NCBI GenBank assembly: GCA_934667815.1 | Contig: CAKUMO010000018.1 | Coordinates: 1-54,810 of the forward strand | Source of the DNA: an uncultured Oscillospiraceae bacterium | GTDB lineage: Bacteria > Bacillota > Clostridia > Oscillospirales > Oscillospiraceae | Direction: 5' to 3' | Length of the DNA stretch: 54,810 nucleotides | Shown here: one piece after another, positions 24,728 through 34,276 of the stretch | How positions within the stretch are numbered: position 1 is the first letter of the stretch | Layout of the letters: each line of letters opens with the position of its first letter | The notes under the pieces: generated by a model | Databases searched by the model: none | What the model was told of the DNA's origin: nothing | The model's input: only the letters and a program-made list of their open reading frames with translations | Position numbers and translations under genes: made by a program

Positions 24728-25794
24728 AAATTCTCCTCCAAAAGTGCATCTAAAATGGCAATGGCCGCAGCGGCCTCGACACAGGGAACCGCACGGGGAA
24801 CGATGCACGGGTCGTGCCGTCCGTGGATTTCCAGAACGGTGTCCTCGCCTCTTTGCAGGCTGACGCTTGCCTGCGGGCGGGCGATTGACGGCGTCGGCTT
24901 GACCGCCACGCGGAAGATGACCGGCATGGCCGTGGTCAGCCCGCCGAGAATGCCGCCGGCGTGGTTGGTGCGCGTGCGCACCGCGCCGTCCTGCATGAAA
25001 TAGGGGTCGTTGTGCTCACTGCCGCGCATGCCCGCACAGGCAAAGCCGCTGCCGAATTCCACGCCCTTGACCGCAGGAATGCCGAACAAGATCTGCGCCA
25101 GACGGTTTTCCATCCCGCCGAACATCGGGCTTCCCAAGCCTGCGGGCAGGCCGGTCACGGCGCATTCGATGCAGCCGCCGACGCTGTCGCCCTCGGCCTT
25201 GGCCGCGGCGATCTGCGCAAGCATGGCCTCGGCGCTGTCCGGGTCAAGGACGGGCAGCTTCGCCTTGGCAAGCGGCCCCGGCTGCGTGGGTGTGAAGCGC
25301 CTGTCCTGCGCCGTGCCGATGCGCTCGATGTGCGCGGTGATCTCAATGCCGCGCGCGTGCAGGTATTGCAGGCAAAGTCCGCCCGCAATGCACAGTGGCG
25401 CGGTGAGACGACCGGAAAAATGCCCGCCACCCGCCGAGTCCTGCGCGCCCTGCCATTTGACCTGCGCAGGATAGTCCGCGTGGGACGGACGCGGCACATC
25501 CGTGAAGGCTGCATAGTCGCCGCTGCGCGTGTCGGTGTTGCGGATGATCGCGGTCACGGGCGCACCACAGGTGTGCCCGCGCACCAGTCCCGCGAGAAAT
25601 TCCGGCCGATCCGGCTCACGCCGTGCGGTCGTGTACGCTCCCTGACCGGGTGCCCGCCGCGCAAGAAAGGCGTTCAATTCGTCAAAGTCCGGCGTAAATC
25701 CCGCCGGGAAGCCCTCCATGCACACGCCGATGGCGGGCGCATGCGATTGGCCAAAGATCGTGATCTTCAGTGCGTTTCCAAAGGTGCTGCTCAT
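24724..25794 (-). CDS. aroC: Chorismate synthase
   Basis: A 356-residue FMN-dependent enzyme that makes chorismate from EPSP. It starts SSTFGNALKITIFGQSHAPAIG with the conserved GxSHG-like region. It also has RREPDRPEFLAG, SGDYAAFTDVPRPSHADYP, DSAGGGHFSGRLTAPLC and HAGGILGGLTTAMP. Its start overlaps the aroA stop by four bases and its end overlaps pheA. Confidence 0.97.
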   Translation of the reverse strand: MSSTFGNALKITIFGQSHAPAIGVCMEGFPAGFTPDFDELNAFLARRAPGQGAYTTARREPDRPEFLAGLVRGHTCGAPVTAIIRNTDTRSGDYAAFTDVPRPSHADYPAQVKWQGAQDSAGGGHFSGRLTAPLCIAGGLCLQYLHARGIEITAHIERIGTAQDRRFTPTQPGPLAKAKLPVLDPDSAEAMLAQIAAAKAEGDSVGGCIECAVTGLPAGLGSPMFGGMENRLAQILFGIPAVKGVEFGSGFACAGMRGSEHNDPYFMQDGAVRTRTNHAGGILGGLTTAMPVIFRVAVKPTPSIARPQASVSLQRGEDTVLEIHGRHDPCIVPRAVPCVEAAAAIAILDALLEENL

Positions 25795-27044
25795 CGTGCT
25801 TCCTCCTTTGTCATGCGACGATAGTCCTGCCAGAAGCGCGGATAGGATTTTTTCACAGCCTCCGCGCCGCGCAGCGTGACCGCGCCGGTGCTTTTACAGG
25901 CGGCCATGGCCGCAAGCATGGCGATGCGGTGGTCGTTGTGGCTGCTGACCGTCCCGCCCGTAAGCGTCCCGCCGAAAATCGTCAGGCTGTCCGCCGTTTC
26001 GCGCGTCTCGATGCCGAGCGCGGCCAGCGTGCGGGAAATGGACGAGAGGCGGTCGCTCTCCTTGATACGCAGACGCGCCGCGCCGGTGAGCACGGTCTGT
26101 CCCTGCGCACAGGCGCCCAGCAGCGCCAGCGGCGGCGCGAGGTCGGGAATGTCCGAAACGTCGATCTCGCAGCCGCGCAATGGCGCGGGGGCAACCGTCA
26201 CGGTTTCCGGCGTCCGGCTCACATGCGCACCAAAGCGGCGCAGCAGCTCCAAGATCTGCCGGTCGCCCTGTGCGGACGCAGCGGAAAGCCCCGTGACGGT
26301 CACGGGACCGGACAGCGCACCCGCGCATAGCCAGAAAGCGGCGTTCGACCAGTCGCCCTCGACCGTCAGACGGCCGGGGCTGCGGTAGCACTGTCCGCCG
26401 GGAATGCGCCAGCCGTCCGGCGTTTCTTCTACGGTGATTTCAAACTGCGCCAGCGCGTGCAGCGTCAGCGCAATATAGCCCTTCGACTGCGCGGGCGAGG
26501 TCAGAACGATCTCGGAATCCCCCGGCAGCAGCGGCAGGGCAAAAAGCAATCCGGAAATGAACTGCGACGAAACATCGCCCGGCAGGCAGAAGCATCCGGC
26601 GTGCAGTCTGCCCTCGCAGCGCACGGTGTCCGGTGCGGGACGCGAGAGCGTGCAGGCGTGTGCCTCCAGCTCCTCCCAGAGCGGCGACAGCGGCCGCTGC
26701 GCAAGCCGTCCGTGCAGCCGGAAGTCCGCGCAGAGTCCCAGAGCGGCCACGACGGGCAGAAGAAACCGCAGCGTCGAGCCGCTCTCGCCGCAGTCGAGCG
26801 TCAGCTCGTCGGCAATGCCGTCCAGCGGATGGACGGTGAAAGCGTCGGCAGCATAGCAGACCTGTGCACTCAGGGCGTTCAGGCAGCGCACCGTGGCTTC
26901 GATGTCCTCGGAAAGCTCGGCGCAGGCGATACGCGTCGGGCGGTCGGCAAGCGCAGCACACAGGAGCATGCGGTGCGCCTGCGATTTCGACGCAATGGCC
27001 TCGATCCGGCCGGCAATGCGGACGGGCGGCAGTGTCAATTCCAT
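25791..27044 (-). CDS. aroA: 3-phosphoshikimate 1-carboxyvinyltransferase (EPSP synthase)
   Basis: A 417-residue two-domain enzyme joining PEP to shikimate-3-phosphate. Landmarks: SKSQAHRML (S3P site), DCGESGSTLRFLLPV (the LxxGxSGTxxR region), DVSSQFISGLLFALPLL, GDWSNAAFW, DIPDLAPPLALLGA, RIKESDRL, and NDHRIAMLAAM. The phosphate-loop region reads CGESGSTLRF, as in many Clostridia. It overlaps the end of aroB by ten bases. Confidence 0.97.
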   Translation of the reverse strand: MELTLPPVRIAGRIEAIASKSQAHRMLLCAALADRPTRIACAELSEDIEATVRCLNALSAQVCYAADAFTVHPLDGIADELTLDCGESGSTLRFLLPVVAALGLCADFRLHGRLAQRPLSPLWEELEAHACTLSRPAPDTVRCEGRLHAGCFCLPGDVSSQFISGLLFALPLLPGDSEIVLTSPAQSKGYIALTLHALAQFEITVEETPDGWRIPGGQCYRSPGRLTVEGDWSNAAFWLCAGALSGPVTVTGLSAASAQGDRQILELLRRFGAHVSRTPETVTVAPAPLRGCEIDVSDIPDLAPPLALLGACAQGQTVLTGAARLRIKESDRLSSISRTLAALGIETRETADSLTIFGGTLTGGTVSSHNDHRIAMLAAMAACKSTGAVTLRGAEAVKKSYPRFWQDYRRMTKEEAR

Positions 27045-28078
27045 GGCTGCATCCCCGCTTCAAAGACCGATTGCAGCTCCGAGACCGGCAATCTGCACAG
27101 CTCGCATTTGCCCACAGCCGTCGGAACGACCAGCGTGACCGTATCGCCCTGCCGCTTTTTGTCGGCAAGCGCGGCCTCGGCCAATTCCTCCGGAGTAAAC
27201 TCCGTGGTGAGGGGCAGGCCGAATTTCTGCAAAACGGCGTGAATTTCTTCGCCGTCCTCGCGGCAGAATGCGCGCGCCATGGCCGCCGTGCCGATGGCAA
27301 CCGCCGCGCCGTGCGCCACGGCGTAGCCGCTGCATTTTTCCACGGCATGGCCGAGTGTGTGGCCGAGATTCAGCAGCTTGCGGCTGCCGGTTTCAAATTC
27401 ATCCTCAGCGACGATGTCACGCTTATGCTCCACGCAGCGTGCAATTACGCTCTCACGGTTGAAATTCAGGCCGTCGCGCTTCAAATCCTCAAAGAGCGGG
27501 CGGTCGAACAGGATCGCGGTCTTGATGACCTCGGCGCAGCCCTCGCGGAAAACGGCCTGCGGGAGCGTGTCCAGCGTGTCGAGGTCGCAGAGCACGAGCG
27601 CGGGCTGGTGGAACGCGCCGACGAGGTTCTTGCCCTCCGGCAGATCGACGGCTGTCTTGCCGCCGACGGAGGAATCGACCATGGCCAGCAGTGTGGTCGG
27701 CACCTGCACCAGCCGGATGCCGCGCAGATAGCTTGCTGCGGCAAAGCCCGCCAGATCGCCCGTCACGCCGCCGCCGAGGGCGACGACGGTGTCCGCGCGC
27801 GTCAGATGTGCGGCAGCCATGCGGCGCAGTAGTTTTTCATAGTTTTCTAAATTTTTCGACGGTTCCCCCGCCGAAATGATCTCGGAAATAACGGAAAAGC
27901 CGGCACTTTTCAGGCTGTTTTCCGTGCGCTCCAGATAGTACGGCGCGACGTTTGTATCCGTCACGACGAGCACGTTTCCCTTCGCCAGCGCGGCCAGCTC
28001 CGTTCCCAATGTATCCAAAAGGCCGTGTCCGATCTTCACGCAATACGAGCCGGACGCCTTGACCTCGACGAGCTTCAT
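27035..28078 (-). CDS. aroB: 3-dehydroquinate synthase
   Basis: A 347-residue NAD- and Zn-dependent enzyme, second step of the shikimate pathway. It has VALGGGVTGDLAGFAAASYLRG, TTLLAMVDSSVGGKTAVDL, GKNLVGAFHQP, the metal ligands in EDEFETGSRKLLNLGHTLGHA, and the C-terminal KKRQGDTVTLV. Start overlaps tyrA by four bases (ATGA). Confidence 0.97.
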   Translation of the reverse strand: MKLVEVKASGSYCVKIGHGLLDTLGTELAALAKGNVLVVTDTNVAPYYLERTENSLKSAGFSVISEIISAGEPSKNLENYEKLLRRMAAAHLTRADTVVALGGGVTGDLAGFAAASYLRGIRLVQVPTTLLAMVDSSVGGKTAVDLPEGKNLVGAFHQPALVLCDLDTLDTLPQAVFREGCAEVIKTAILFDRPLFEDLKRDGLNFNRESVIARCVEHKRDIVAEDEFETGSRKLLNLGHTLGHAVEKCSGYAVAHGAAVAIGTAAMARAFCREDGEEIHAVLQKFGLPLTTEFTPEELAEAALADKKRQGDTVTLVVPTAVGKCELCRLPVSELQSVFEAGMQPWN

Positions 28079-28908
28079 ACGCCGTCAACCTCCTCTTTTC
28101 TCCGTTTGCCTTCCTCCAGCGCGGCACAGAGCGCTTCTGCGTCATTTTGCGCCAGCGCGTCGCGGTAAACCTGCAAATTGGCAATGATCGTGTCCAGCTC
28201 GCGCAGCAGATTGTCGCGGTTGTCCAGAAACAGCTCCGTCCACATGGGCGCGTTCAGCCATGCCACACGCGTCAAATCCTTGTAGCTCCCGGCGGAAAAG
28301 CCCTTATGTGCACCCGCCTCGGGGCTTTTGATATAAGCGTTGGACACGATGTGCGCCAGCTGCGAGGTGAAGGCGATCATGCGGTCGTGCGCCTCCGCCG
28401 TTGTGACGGAAAAGCTGCCAAAGCCGGGCGCGGCCAGCAGCGCCTTGACGCGCTCGAGCAGGCGGATGTCGTCAAACACCGGCGGCACGAGCACCATGGG
28501 TGCGCCGCGGAACAGGTCCGCACGGCTGTATTTGAAGCCGGAAAAGTGCGTTCCTGCCATGGGATGCCCACCGACAAAGAGCCAGCCGTATTTATCCGCC
28601 AGACGGAAGCCCGCCTCGCAGATCTCCCGTTTGATGCCGCAGCAGTCAACGACCACGGCCTCCGGCGAGAGCTTGCCGCCCATGCGCTCTAGATAGTCCG
28701 CAGCAGCCTGCGGATAGACCGCCGGGAGCAGCAGCGCGCACTGCCCGATGTTTTCCTCGGTCAGAGGCTCGTCCACCGCACCCGCCAGAAGCGCAAACTG
28801 CACGGTGGAGGCATCCCGGTCGAAGCCCAGCACGCGGTGCCCTGCATCGTGATACGCCCGGGCGAGTGAGCCGCCGATCAGCCCGAGGCCGACAATGCCG
28901 ACCGTCAT
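28075..28908 (-). CDS. tyrA: Prephenate dehydrogenase
   Basis: A 277-residue NAD(P)-dependent enzyme of tyrosine synthesis. The Rossmann motif VGLGLIGGSLARA is at residues 5-17. GGHPMAGTHFSGF and the helical dimer domain with FTSQLAHIVSNAY follow. No ACT domain is present, so tyrosine feedback would have to act by other means, such as the operon attenuator. It overlaps aroF by four bases. Confidence 0.95.
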   Translation of the reverse strand: MTVGIVGLGLIGGSLARAYHDAGHRVLGFDRDASTVQFALLAGAVDEPLTEENIGQCALLLPAVYPQAAADYLERMGGKLSPEAVVVDCCGIKREICEAGFRLADKYGWLFVGGHPMAGTHFSGFKYSRADLFRGAPMVLVPPVFDDIRLLERVKALLAAPGFGSFSVTTAEAHDRMIAFTSQLAHIVSNAYIKSPEAGAHKGFSAGSYKDLTRVAWLNAPMWTELFLDNRDNLLRELDTIIANLQVYRDALAQNDAEALCAALEEGKRRKEEVDGV

Positions 28909-29906
28909 TGCAGTGCCTCGCGCACGGCGCGCATCTTCTTAGCAAGCTCGGCAAACTGCTCGGGCTTGAGAGACTGCGCCCCGTCGCACAGCGCGTGCAT
29001 GGGATCGTTGTGCACCTCGACCATCACGCCGTCGGCACCGCAAGCCACGGCAGCCAGCGCCATGGGCGGCACCAGACGCACCTTGCCCGTCGCGTGACTG
29101 GGGTCGACGATGACCGGCAGATGCGACAGCTCGTGCAGCATGGGCACGGCGGTCAGGTCGAGCGTATTTCTGGAATAGGTATCAAAGGTGCGGATGCCGC
29201 GCTCACAGAGAATGATGTTCTGATTGCCCTCGGACATGATGTATTCCGCGCTCATCAGGAATTCTTTGAGCGTATTGGCAAGCCCGCGCTTGAGCAGGAT
29301 CGGCTTGTTCGTGCGGCCAAGCTCCTTCAAAAGGTCGAAATTCTGCATATTGCGCGCGCCGACCTGAATGATGTCCACGTCGTCGAACAGATCAAGGTAG
29401 TTCGCGTTCATGATCTCCGTGACGATGGGCAGGCCCGTGGCCTTCTTCGCCTCGGACAGCAGGCGCAGCCCCTCCTCCTTCAGGCCCTGAAAGTCATAGG
29501 GCGAGGTGCGCGGCTTGAACGCGCCGCCGCGCAGGATGTTCGCACCTGCGGCCTTGACCTGCTCGGCCACATAGATGATCTGTTCCTCGGTCTCGACGGA
29601 ACAGGGGCCGGCAATCATGCAGAAGTTTCCGCCGCCAATCTTCACATCGCCGACCTCGACGACGGTGTCCTCGGGATGGAACTGGCGGTTGCACTGCTTG
29701 AACGGCTCCGTGACCCGCTTGACCGACTCCACAATGTCGAGGCTGGCCAACAGCTCCATATCCACGTGGCTGGTGTCGCCGATCAGGCCAAGGATGGTAT
29801 AATCGTGTCCCTGTGAAATATGAACGTCCAGTCCCTGTCCGCGCAGCCACGAAATCAGGTTGTCCATCTGTGCCTGCGAGGTGCCTTGTCTCAGTACGGT
29901 AATCAT
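28905..29906 (-). CDS. aroF: 3-deoxy-7-phosphoheptulonate synthase, type I-beta with N-terminal regulatory domain
   Basis: A 333-residue DAHP synthase, first step of the shikimate pathway. Residues 1-70 form a ferredoxin-like (ACT-like) domain, as in the Thermotoga-type enzyme where it mediates Tyr inhibition. The TIM barrel has CMIAGPCSVET, LRGGAFKPRTSPYDFQG, VGARNMQN, KRGLANTLKEF, ERGIRTFD and IVDPSHATGK. The ATG at 29906 has AAGGAG eleven bases upstream and follows the leader terminator; the frame extends to 29942 but lacks a site there. Confidence 0.96.
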   Translation of the reverse strand: MITVLRQGTSQAQMDNLISWLRGQGLDVHISQGHDYTILGLIGDTSHVDMELLASLDIVESVKRVTEPFKQCNRQFHPEDTVVEVGDVKIGGGNFCMIAGPCSVETEEQIIYVAEQVKAAGANILRGGAFKPRTSPYDFQGLKEEGLRLLSEAKKATGLPIVTEIMNANYLDLFDDVDIIQVGARNMQNFDLLKELGRTNKPILLKRGLANTLKEFLMSAEYIMSEGNQNIILCERGIRTFDTYSRNTLDLTAVPMLHELSHLPVIVDPSHATGKVRLVPPMALAAVACGADGVMVEVHNDPMHALCDGAQSLKPEQFAELAKKMRAVREALQ

Positions 29907-29925
29907 CGTTCTTCGCTCCTTACGA

Positions 29926-29962
29926 TAAAAAATAGGCTGCACGGGAAGCCTCTCGTGCAGCC
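29926..29962 (-). terminator. Attenuator terminator ahead of aroF
   Basis: On the minus strand GGCTGCACG (29962-29954) pairs with CGTGCAGCC (29943-29935) and is followed by TATTTTTTATC. It lies between the leader peptide stop and aroF. Its 5' arm can also pair with TCGTGCTGC (30000-29992) in the last leader codons: eight pairs with one mismatch. That would form an antiterminator. Confidence 0.85.
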
Positions 29963-29985
29963 TGACATTACAAAATCAAACGGAC

Positions 29986-30066
29986 TTATTTGCAGCACGA
30001 AACGCTATTACTTCCGGCAAAAAAGTAATAGGTAAAGTAGTATGCAGCAAACATCATAGAACGCAT
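29986..30066 (-). CDS. Phe/Tyr-rich leader peptide of the aro operon
   Basis: A 26-codon frame with four Tyr and four Phe codons, clustered as AAYYFTYYFF at residues 7-16. An AGAGAGGA site is ten bases before the ATG. The stop codon lies 23 bases before the terminator hairpin. Within the message, CTATTACTT (30031-30023, at the Tyr/Phe codons) pairs perfectly with AAGTAATAG (30013-30005). A ribosome stalled at Tyr or Phe codons would leave region 2 (TCGTGCTGC) free to form the antiterminator. A ribosome at the stop would cover it and allow termination. This matches classical attenuation as in pheA and trp leaders; the mechanism is inferred from sequence. Confidence 0.85.
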   Translation of the reverse strand: MRSMMFAAYYFTYYFFAGSNSVSCCK

Positions 30067-30096
30067 GACGATAAAGTCCTCTCTTGGAATAAGTGG

Positions 30097-30125
30097 ATTA
30101 TACCACGCCGTATTGCGGATTTCAA
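30097..30125 (-). promoter_or_regulatory. Promoter of the aro operon
   Basis: Minus strand TTGAAA (30125-30120), 17-bp spacer, TATAAT (30102-30097). Start near 30090, 24 bases before the leader peptide ATG. The -35 overlaps the stop codon of the MATE gene. Confidence 0.85.
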
Positions 30126-31540
30126 GTGGTTATTTCGTGATTTTCTGCGGAAAGCGGGCGGATTTTTGTCCGATACAGGCGAAGCATCAGGAAAATACTC
30201 AAAGTCAGCGACGCGACTTCCGCGATCGGGAAGGAAAACCACACCATGCCCATATCGCCGCTCAGCGACAGCAGATACGCCACCGGGATCAGGACGATAA
30301 GCTGACGCATCATGGAGACATACATGCTGTACTGGCTTTTGCCAAGCCCCTGGAAAATGCCGTTGATAATAATGCTCACGCCCGCTGCAAGGAAGGGGAT
30401 GCACATGATGCGCAGCGCAGGCTCGCCCACGGCCAGCATCTCGGCATCGGGGTTGAAGAAGCCGAGCAGCACGTCCGGAACCAGCAAAAACAGCAACGTG
30501 CCGACGAGCATCAGCGCCGTCGCGCCGAACGCGCCGTATTTGAGCACCTGCATGATGCGCTTGGGCTTGCGCGCGCCATAGTTGTATGCCGCAATGGCAA
30601 GGCCCGCATTGTTGATACCGAACACCGGCATGAACACGAAGCTCTGGAGCTTGAAATACGCGCCGAACACGGTCTTGCCGGTCTCGCCCAGCATCACCTG
30701 CGCCGCGGGATCGTTGAAGCGGTCGAGCACAAGGTTGAAGCTGTAAGTCATTAAAGAGCCAATGGCAATCATGAGCATGGACGGCACGCCGATGCCCAGA
30801 ATGCGGCCGATCATATTGCCGGACGGGCGGAAATGCCGCAGATCGAGCTGCACGTCGGGATTCTTCTTCCGGTTCAGCAAAACGGCAAGGATAAAGGCCA
30901 CGATCTGGCCGATGACCGTCGCCACGGCGGCGCCCGTGACCTCCATACGCGGCAGGCCGAAGTAGCCGAAGATCAGGATGGGGTCGAGAATGATGTTGAT
31001 GATTGCGCCGGTGCCCTGCGTAATCATGGTATACGAAGTGCGGCCGGTCGCCTGCAAGAGACGTTCAAAAAGAAGTTCTCCGAAAATGCCGAAGGACGCG
31101 ATACAGATCACGCGGATGTAATCCACGCCATAGGCAATGGTCTCCGGCTGCGGCGTCAGGGAGCGCATGTAAGGCTCCGCGCCGAAAATGCCGAACAGCA
31201 CGCACAGCAGCATGCCGCAGGCCGACAGCAGCAGGCCGTTGAGCGCGGAGGCGTTGACCTCCTCGGCATTGCGCTCGCCCAGTGCGCGGGAGAGCAGCGC
31301 GTTGACGCCCACGGCCACGCCCGTGGCCACGCCGATCATGATATTCTGCACTGGGAACGCCAGAGAGACAGCGGTCAGCGCGTAGTTGTTCACGTCCGAG
31401 ATGCGCGAGACGAACACGCTGTCCACGACGTTGTAAAACGCCTGCACCAGCATGGAAAGCGCCATCGGCAGCGCCATGGTCAAAAGGAGCTTTCCCATCG
31501 GGAGCACGCCCATTTTGTTTTCTTTCAATGTACTACTCAT
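30122..31540 (-). CDS. MATE family efflux transporter
   Basis: A 472-residue membrane protein with about twelve helices in two related halves, typical of MATE (NorM/DinF) exporters driven by Na+ or H+. It has the N-terminal MGKLLLTMALPMALSMLVQAFYN and the DSVFVSRI motif in helix 1-2. The second half starts near LGIGVPSMLMIAIGSLMTYSFN, and QSFVFMPVFGINNAGLAIAAYNYGA is present. Substrates may be cationic drugs or metabolites. The ATG at 31540 has a weak GAAAG site. Confidence 0.93.
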   Translation of the reverse strand: MSSTLKENKMGVLPMGKLLLTMALPMALSMLVQAFYNVVDSVFVSRISDVNNYALTAVSLAFPVQNIMIGVATGVAVGVNALLSRALGERNAEEVNASALNGLLLSACGMLLCVLFGIFGAEPYMRSLTPQPETIAYGVDYIRVICIASFGIFGELLFERLLQATGRTSYTMITQGTGAIINIILDPILIFGYFGLPRMEVTGAAVATVIGQIVAFILAVLLNRKKNPDVQLDLRHFRPSGNMIGRILGIGVPSMLMIAIGSLMTYSFNLVLDRFNDPAAQVMLGETGKTVFGAYFKLQSFVFMPVFGINNAGLAIAAYNYGARKPKRIMQVLKYGAFGATALMLVGTLLFLLVPDVLLGFFNPDAEMLAVGEPALRIMCIPFLAAGVSIIINGIFQGLGKSQYSMYVSMMRQLIVLIPVAYLLSLSGDMGMVWFSFPIAEVASLTLSIFLMLRLYRTKIRPLSAENHEITT

Positions 31541-31573
31541 GTTTTTCTTTCACTTTCTCAAATACTCTCCTAT

Positions 31574-31601
31574 ATTATAATGGCTATGCGGAGAAAAGCA
31601 A
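31574..31601 (-). promoter_or_regulatory. Likely promoter of the MATE gene
   Basis: Minus strand TTGCTT (31601-31596), 16-bp spacer, TATAAT (31579-31574), about 34 bases before the ATG. Confidence 0.5.
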
Positions 31602-31742
31602 GTGTCCCGGTGCAAATTCGACCGGCATTTTCTCCAATTTCCATCATTGAAATTTGTTGAAAACCACAAAAAGCGAGGCAAGCCGTCGCAATTTTGGAAA
31701 TCTATGCTATACTGTTTTTTATAGAAGAAAGGAGTCCTGCAT

Positions 31743-32660
31743 ATGACCACCGACCAGCTCTCGGCCCTCCTGACCGCCGATGCCGCGGCCGTACTGGAGC
31801 ACGACCGGAGCTTTTATCATAACCAGATCAACCGCACAGCCGATCTGATCGCCGCCAACGCCGCGCAGCGCCCCGTCGTGCTGCTGGCCGGGCCGTCCGG
31901 CTCCGGCAAGACCACAACCGCGCTTCTGATTGAGCGCGAGCTGGACCGCCGCGGCATGGAGACGCACACGCTGTGCATGGACGATTATTTCTGCCCCCTA
32001 ACGGCCGCGGAGCTGGAGCTGCTGCACAAAAACGAGTTGGATCTGGAAAAGCCCACACGCGTAGACATTCCCTTTTTCCGTGAGCAGCTCGGGCAGATCC
32101 TCGCGGGAGAAGAAATCGCGCTGCCGCGCTTTGATTTCAAGAACAGCAAGCGCATCTTCGACGGCCGCACGCTGCGGCGCAAGCCCGGCGAGCTGATTAT
32201 CATGGAGGGCATCCACGCGCTGAATCCGAGCGTCACGGGCTACGACGACGAAACTACGCGCATCTATGTCAGCGTGCGCACGCGCATCACCGCGCACGAC
32301 GGCAGTGTCCTGCACCCGTCCAAGATTCGTCTCGTTCGCCGTATGCTGCGCGATAAGCTCGGCCGCAACCGCGCGTTTTCCCAGACCGTTGCCAACCGCA
32401 TCCGCGTCGATCAGGGTGAGCAGCGCTACATCATGCCCTTCAAGCCGCGTGCGCATTGCAGCATCGATTCCTTTCATTCGGCGGAAATGGCCGTCTACCA
32501 CACCTGTCTGCTAGATGAGCTGGACGCGCTGGAGACAACGCTTCCTGACCTTGCCGACGTGGTAAAGGTGCTGCGCGAACTGCCGGCGCTCGATCCTGCG
32601 CTCGTGCCGCACGATTCGCTGCTGCGCGAGTTTATCGGCGACAGCAGTCTCAACTATTGA
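31743..32660 (+). CDS. Uridine kinase-like P-loop protein (phosphoribulokinase/uridine kinase family)
   Basis: A 305-residue nucleoside-kinase-like protein. Walker A is [10 protein letters not shown] (about residues 47-56), and CMDDYFCPL carries the substrate Asp pair. [10 protein letters not shown] and [13 protein letters not shown] (Walker B region) follow, then [15 protein letters not shown] in the lid. The long family form with an N-terminal TGS domain is not seen; the N terminus is only about 40 residues. GAAAGGAG precedes the ATG. glpK follows after ten bases, so they are likely co-transcribed. True substrate unknown. Confidence 0.88.
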   Translation: MTTDQLSALLTADAAAVLEHDRSFYHNQINRTADLIAANAAQRPVVLLAGPSGSGKTTTALLIERELDRRGMETHTLCMDDYFCPLTAAELELLHKNELDLEKPTRVDIPFFREQLGQILAGEEIALPRFDFKNSKRIFDGRTLRRKPGELIIMEGIHALNPSVTGYDDETTRIYVSVRTRITAHDGSVLHPSKIRLVRRMLRDKLGRNRAFSQTVANRIRVDQGEQRYIMPFKPRAHCSIDSFHSAEMAVYHTCLLDELDALETTLPDLADVVKVLRELPALDPALVPHDSLLREFIGDSSLNY

Positions 32661-32670
32661 GGAGGGGCCT

Positions 32671-34158
32671 ATGAAAAAATACATCGTCGCACTCGATCAG
32701 GGTACGACCAGCAGCCGCGCCATCGTCTTTGACCGTGCACAGAACATCGTCGCCTCGGCGCAGAAGGAATTTCCGCAGATCTATCCGCAGTCCGGCTGGG
32801 TCGAGCACGACCCCATGGAGCTTTACTCCTGCCAGTACGGCGTAATGATGGAGGCCGTCACGCGCAGCGGCATCGATGTGCATGAGATTGCCGCCATCGG
32901 CATCACGAACCAGCGTGAGACGACCGTCGTCTGGGAAAAAGCCACCGGCCGGCCGGTGTGTAACGCCATCGTCTGGCAGTGCCGCCGCACAGCCGAGCTG
33001 TGCGACCGTCTGCGCGCGGACAGGCTGGACGGCTATATCCGCGAGACGACCGGTCTCGTGCTCGACGCTTATTTTTCCGCCACGAAAATTCGCTGGATTC
33101 TCGACCATGTTCCCGGCGCACAGGCGCGTGCCGAGCGCGGCGAGCTGCTGTTCGGCACGGTGGACACCTGGCTTCTCTGGAAGCTCACGGACGGCAGAGT
33201 TCACGCCACGGACTATACCAACGCCTCGCGCACGATGCTCTTTGACATTCACCGTCTGCGCTGGGACGAGCGTCTTTGCAGCGCGCTGAACATTCCCATG
33301 CAGATGCTGCCCGAGGTGCGCGACAGCAGCGGCATTCTGGGCTATTGCAATTTACAGGGCTGCGAAATTCCCATCGCAGGCATGGCGGGCGACCAGCAGG
33401 CCGCGCTGTTCGGGCAGTGCTGCTTTGAACGCGGCGAGGCAAAGAATACTTACGGCACGGGCTGCTTCCTGCTCATGAACACCGGAAAGACGCCCTGCGC
33501 CAGCAGTCACGGTCTGGTCACGACCATCGCTGCCGGCCTGAACGGCACAGTCACCTACGCCCTTGAGGGCAGCGTGTTCGTCGGCGGCGCAGTCATTCAG
33601 TGGCTGCGCGACGAGATGCGTTTTCTGACCGAATCGCGCGATGCGGAATACTATGCAGGCAAGGTCGATTCCACGGGCGGCGTGTATTTTGTTCCGGCCT
33701 TTACGGGACTTGGCGCGCCGTATTGGGACATGTACGCACGCGGCGCGATCGTCGGCATCACGCGCGGCACGCGGCGCGAGCATATTATCCGCGCAGCACA
33801 GGAGTCCATCGCATATCAGAGTATGGATCTCGTGACGGCCATGGAAAAGGACACCGGTGCAGCGCTTTCCGAGCTGCGCGTAGACGGCGGCGCAAGCCGC
33901 GACCGCTTCCTCATGCAGTTTCAGGCGGATATGCTTGCTCGTCCGGTACGCCGACCGGTCGTGCGCGAGACGACCGCACTGGGCGCGGCATATCTGGCAG
34001 GTCTGGCCGTCGGCTTCTGGAAGAATCAACAGGAGCTGAAGCAGCTCTGGCAGTGCGACGTGACCTTCGAGCCGCAGATGGACGACGCGCACCGCCGCGA
34101 AGCCCTCGCAGGCTGGGCAAAGGCCGTCGGCCGCAGTCTCAACTGGGCGGAGCATTGA
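32671..34158 (+). CDS. glpK: Glycerol kinase
   Basis: A 495-residue FGGY-family kinase converting glycerol to glycerol-3-phosphate. It has [15 protein letters not shown] at the start, [34 protein letters not shown] and the C-terminal [20 protein letters not shown] signature. Length is standard. GGAGGGG precedes the ATG. It may form an operon with the upstream kinase. No glycerol-3-phosphate dehydrogenase or glpF is adjacent. Confidence 0.97.
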   Translation: MKKYIVALDQGTTSSRAIVFDRAQNIVASAQKEFPQIYPQSGWVEHDPMELYSCQYGVMMEAVTRSGIDVHEIAAIGITNQRETTVVWEKATGRPVCNAIVWQCRRTAELCDRLRADRLDGYIRETTGLVLDAYFSATKIRWILDHVPGAQARAERGELLFGTVDTWLLWKLTDGRVHATDYTNASRTMLFDIHRLRWDERLCSALNIPMQMLPEVRDSSGILGYCNLQGCEIPIAGMAGDQQAALFGQCCFERGEAKNTYGTGCFLLMNTGKTPCASSHGLVTTIAAGLNGTVTYALEGSVFVGGAVIQWLRDEMRFLTESRDAEYYAGKVDSTGGVYFVPAFTGLGAPYWDMYARGAIVGITRGTRREHIIRAAQESIAYQSMDLVTAMEKDTGAALSELRVDGGASRDRFLMQFQADMLARPVRRPVVRETTALGAAYLAGLAVGFWKNQQELKQLWQCDVTFEPQMDDAHRREALAGWAKAVGRSLNWAEH

Positions 34159-34214
34159 GCGCAGGAGGCAGCTCCTCCGGCCTGAAACGCAATCGCCGTC
34201 CTTCGGCAAAATAT

Positions 34215-34259
34215 AAAGCTCTCGAGGGCAGGCTGAACCAGCCTGCCCTCGAGAGCTTT
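34215..34259. terminator. Long bidirectional hairpin after glpK
   Basis: A perfect 21-bp inverted repeat (34215-34235 with 34239-34259) and a 3-base loop. It separates convergent glpK and the CBS gene. Only three T follow on the plus strand. Confidence 0.8.
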
Positions 34260-34276
34260 GCACAATTTTCGATCTC

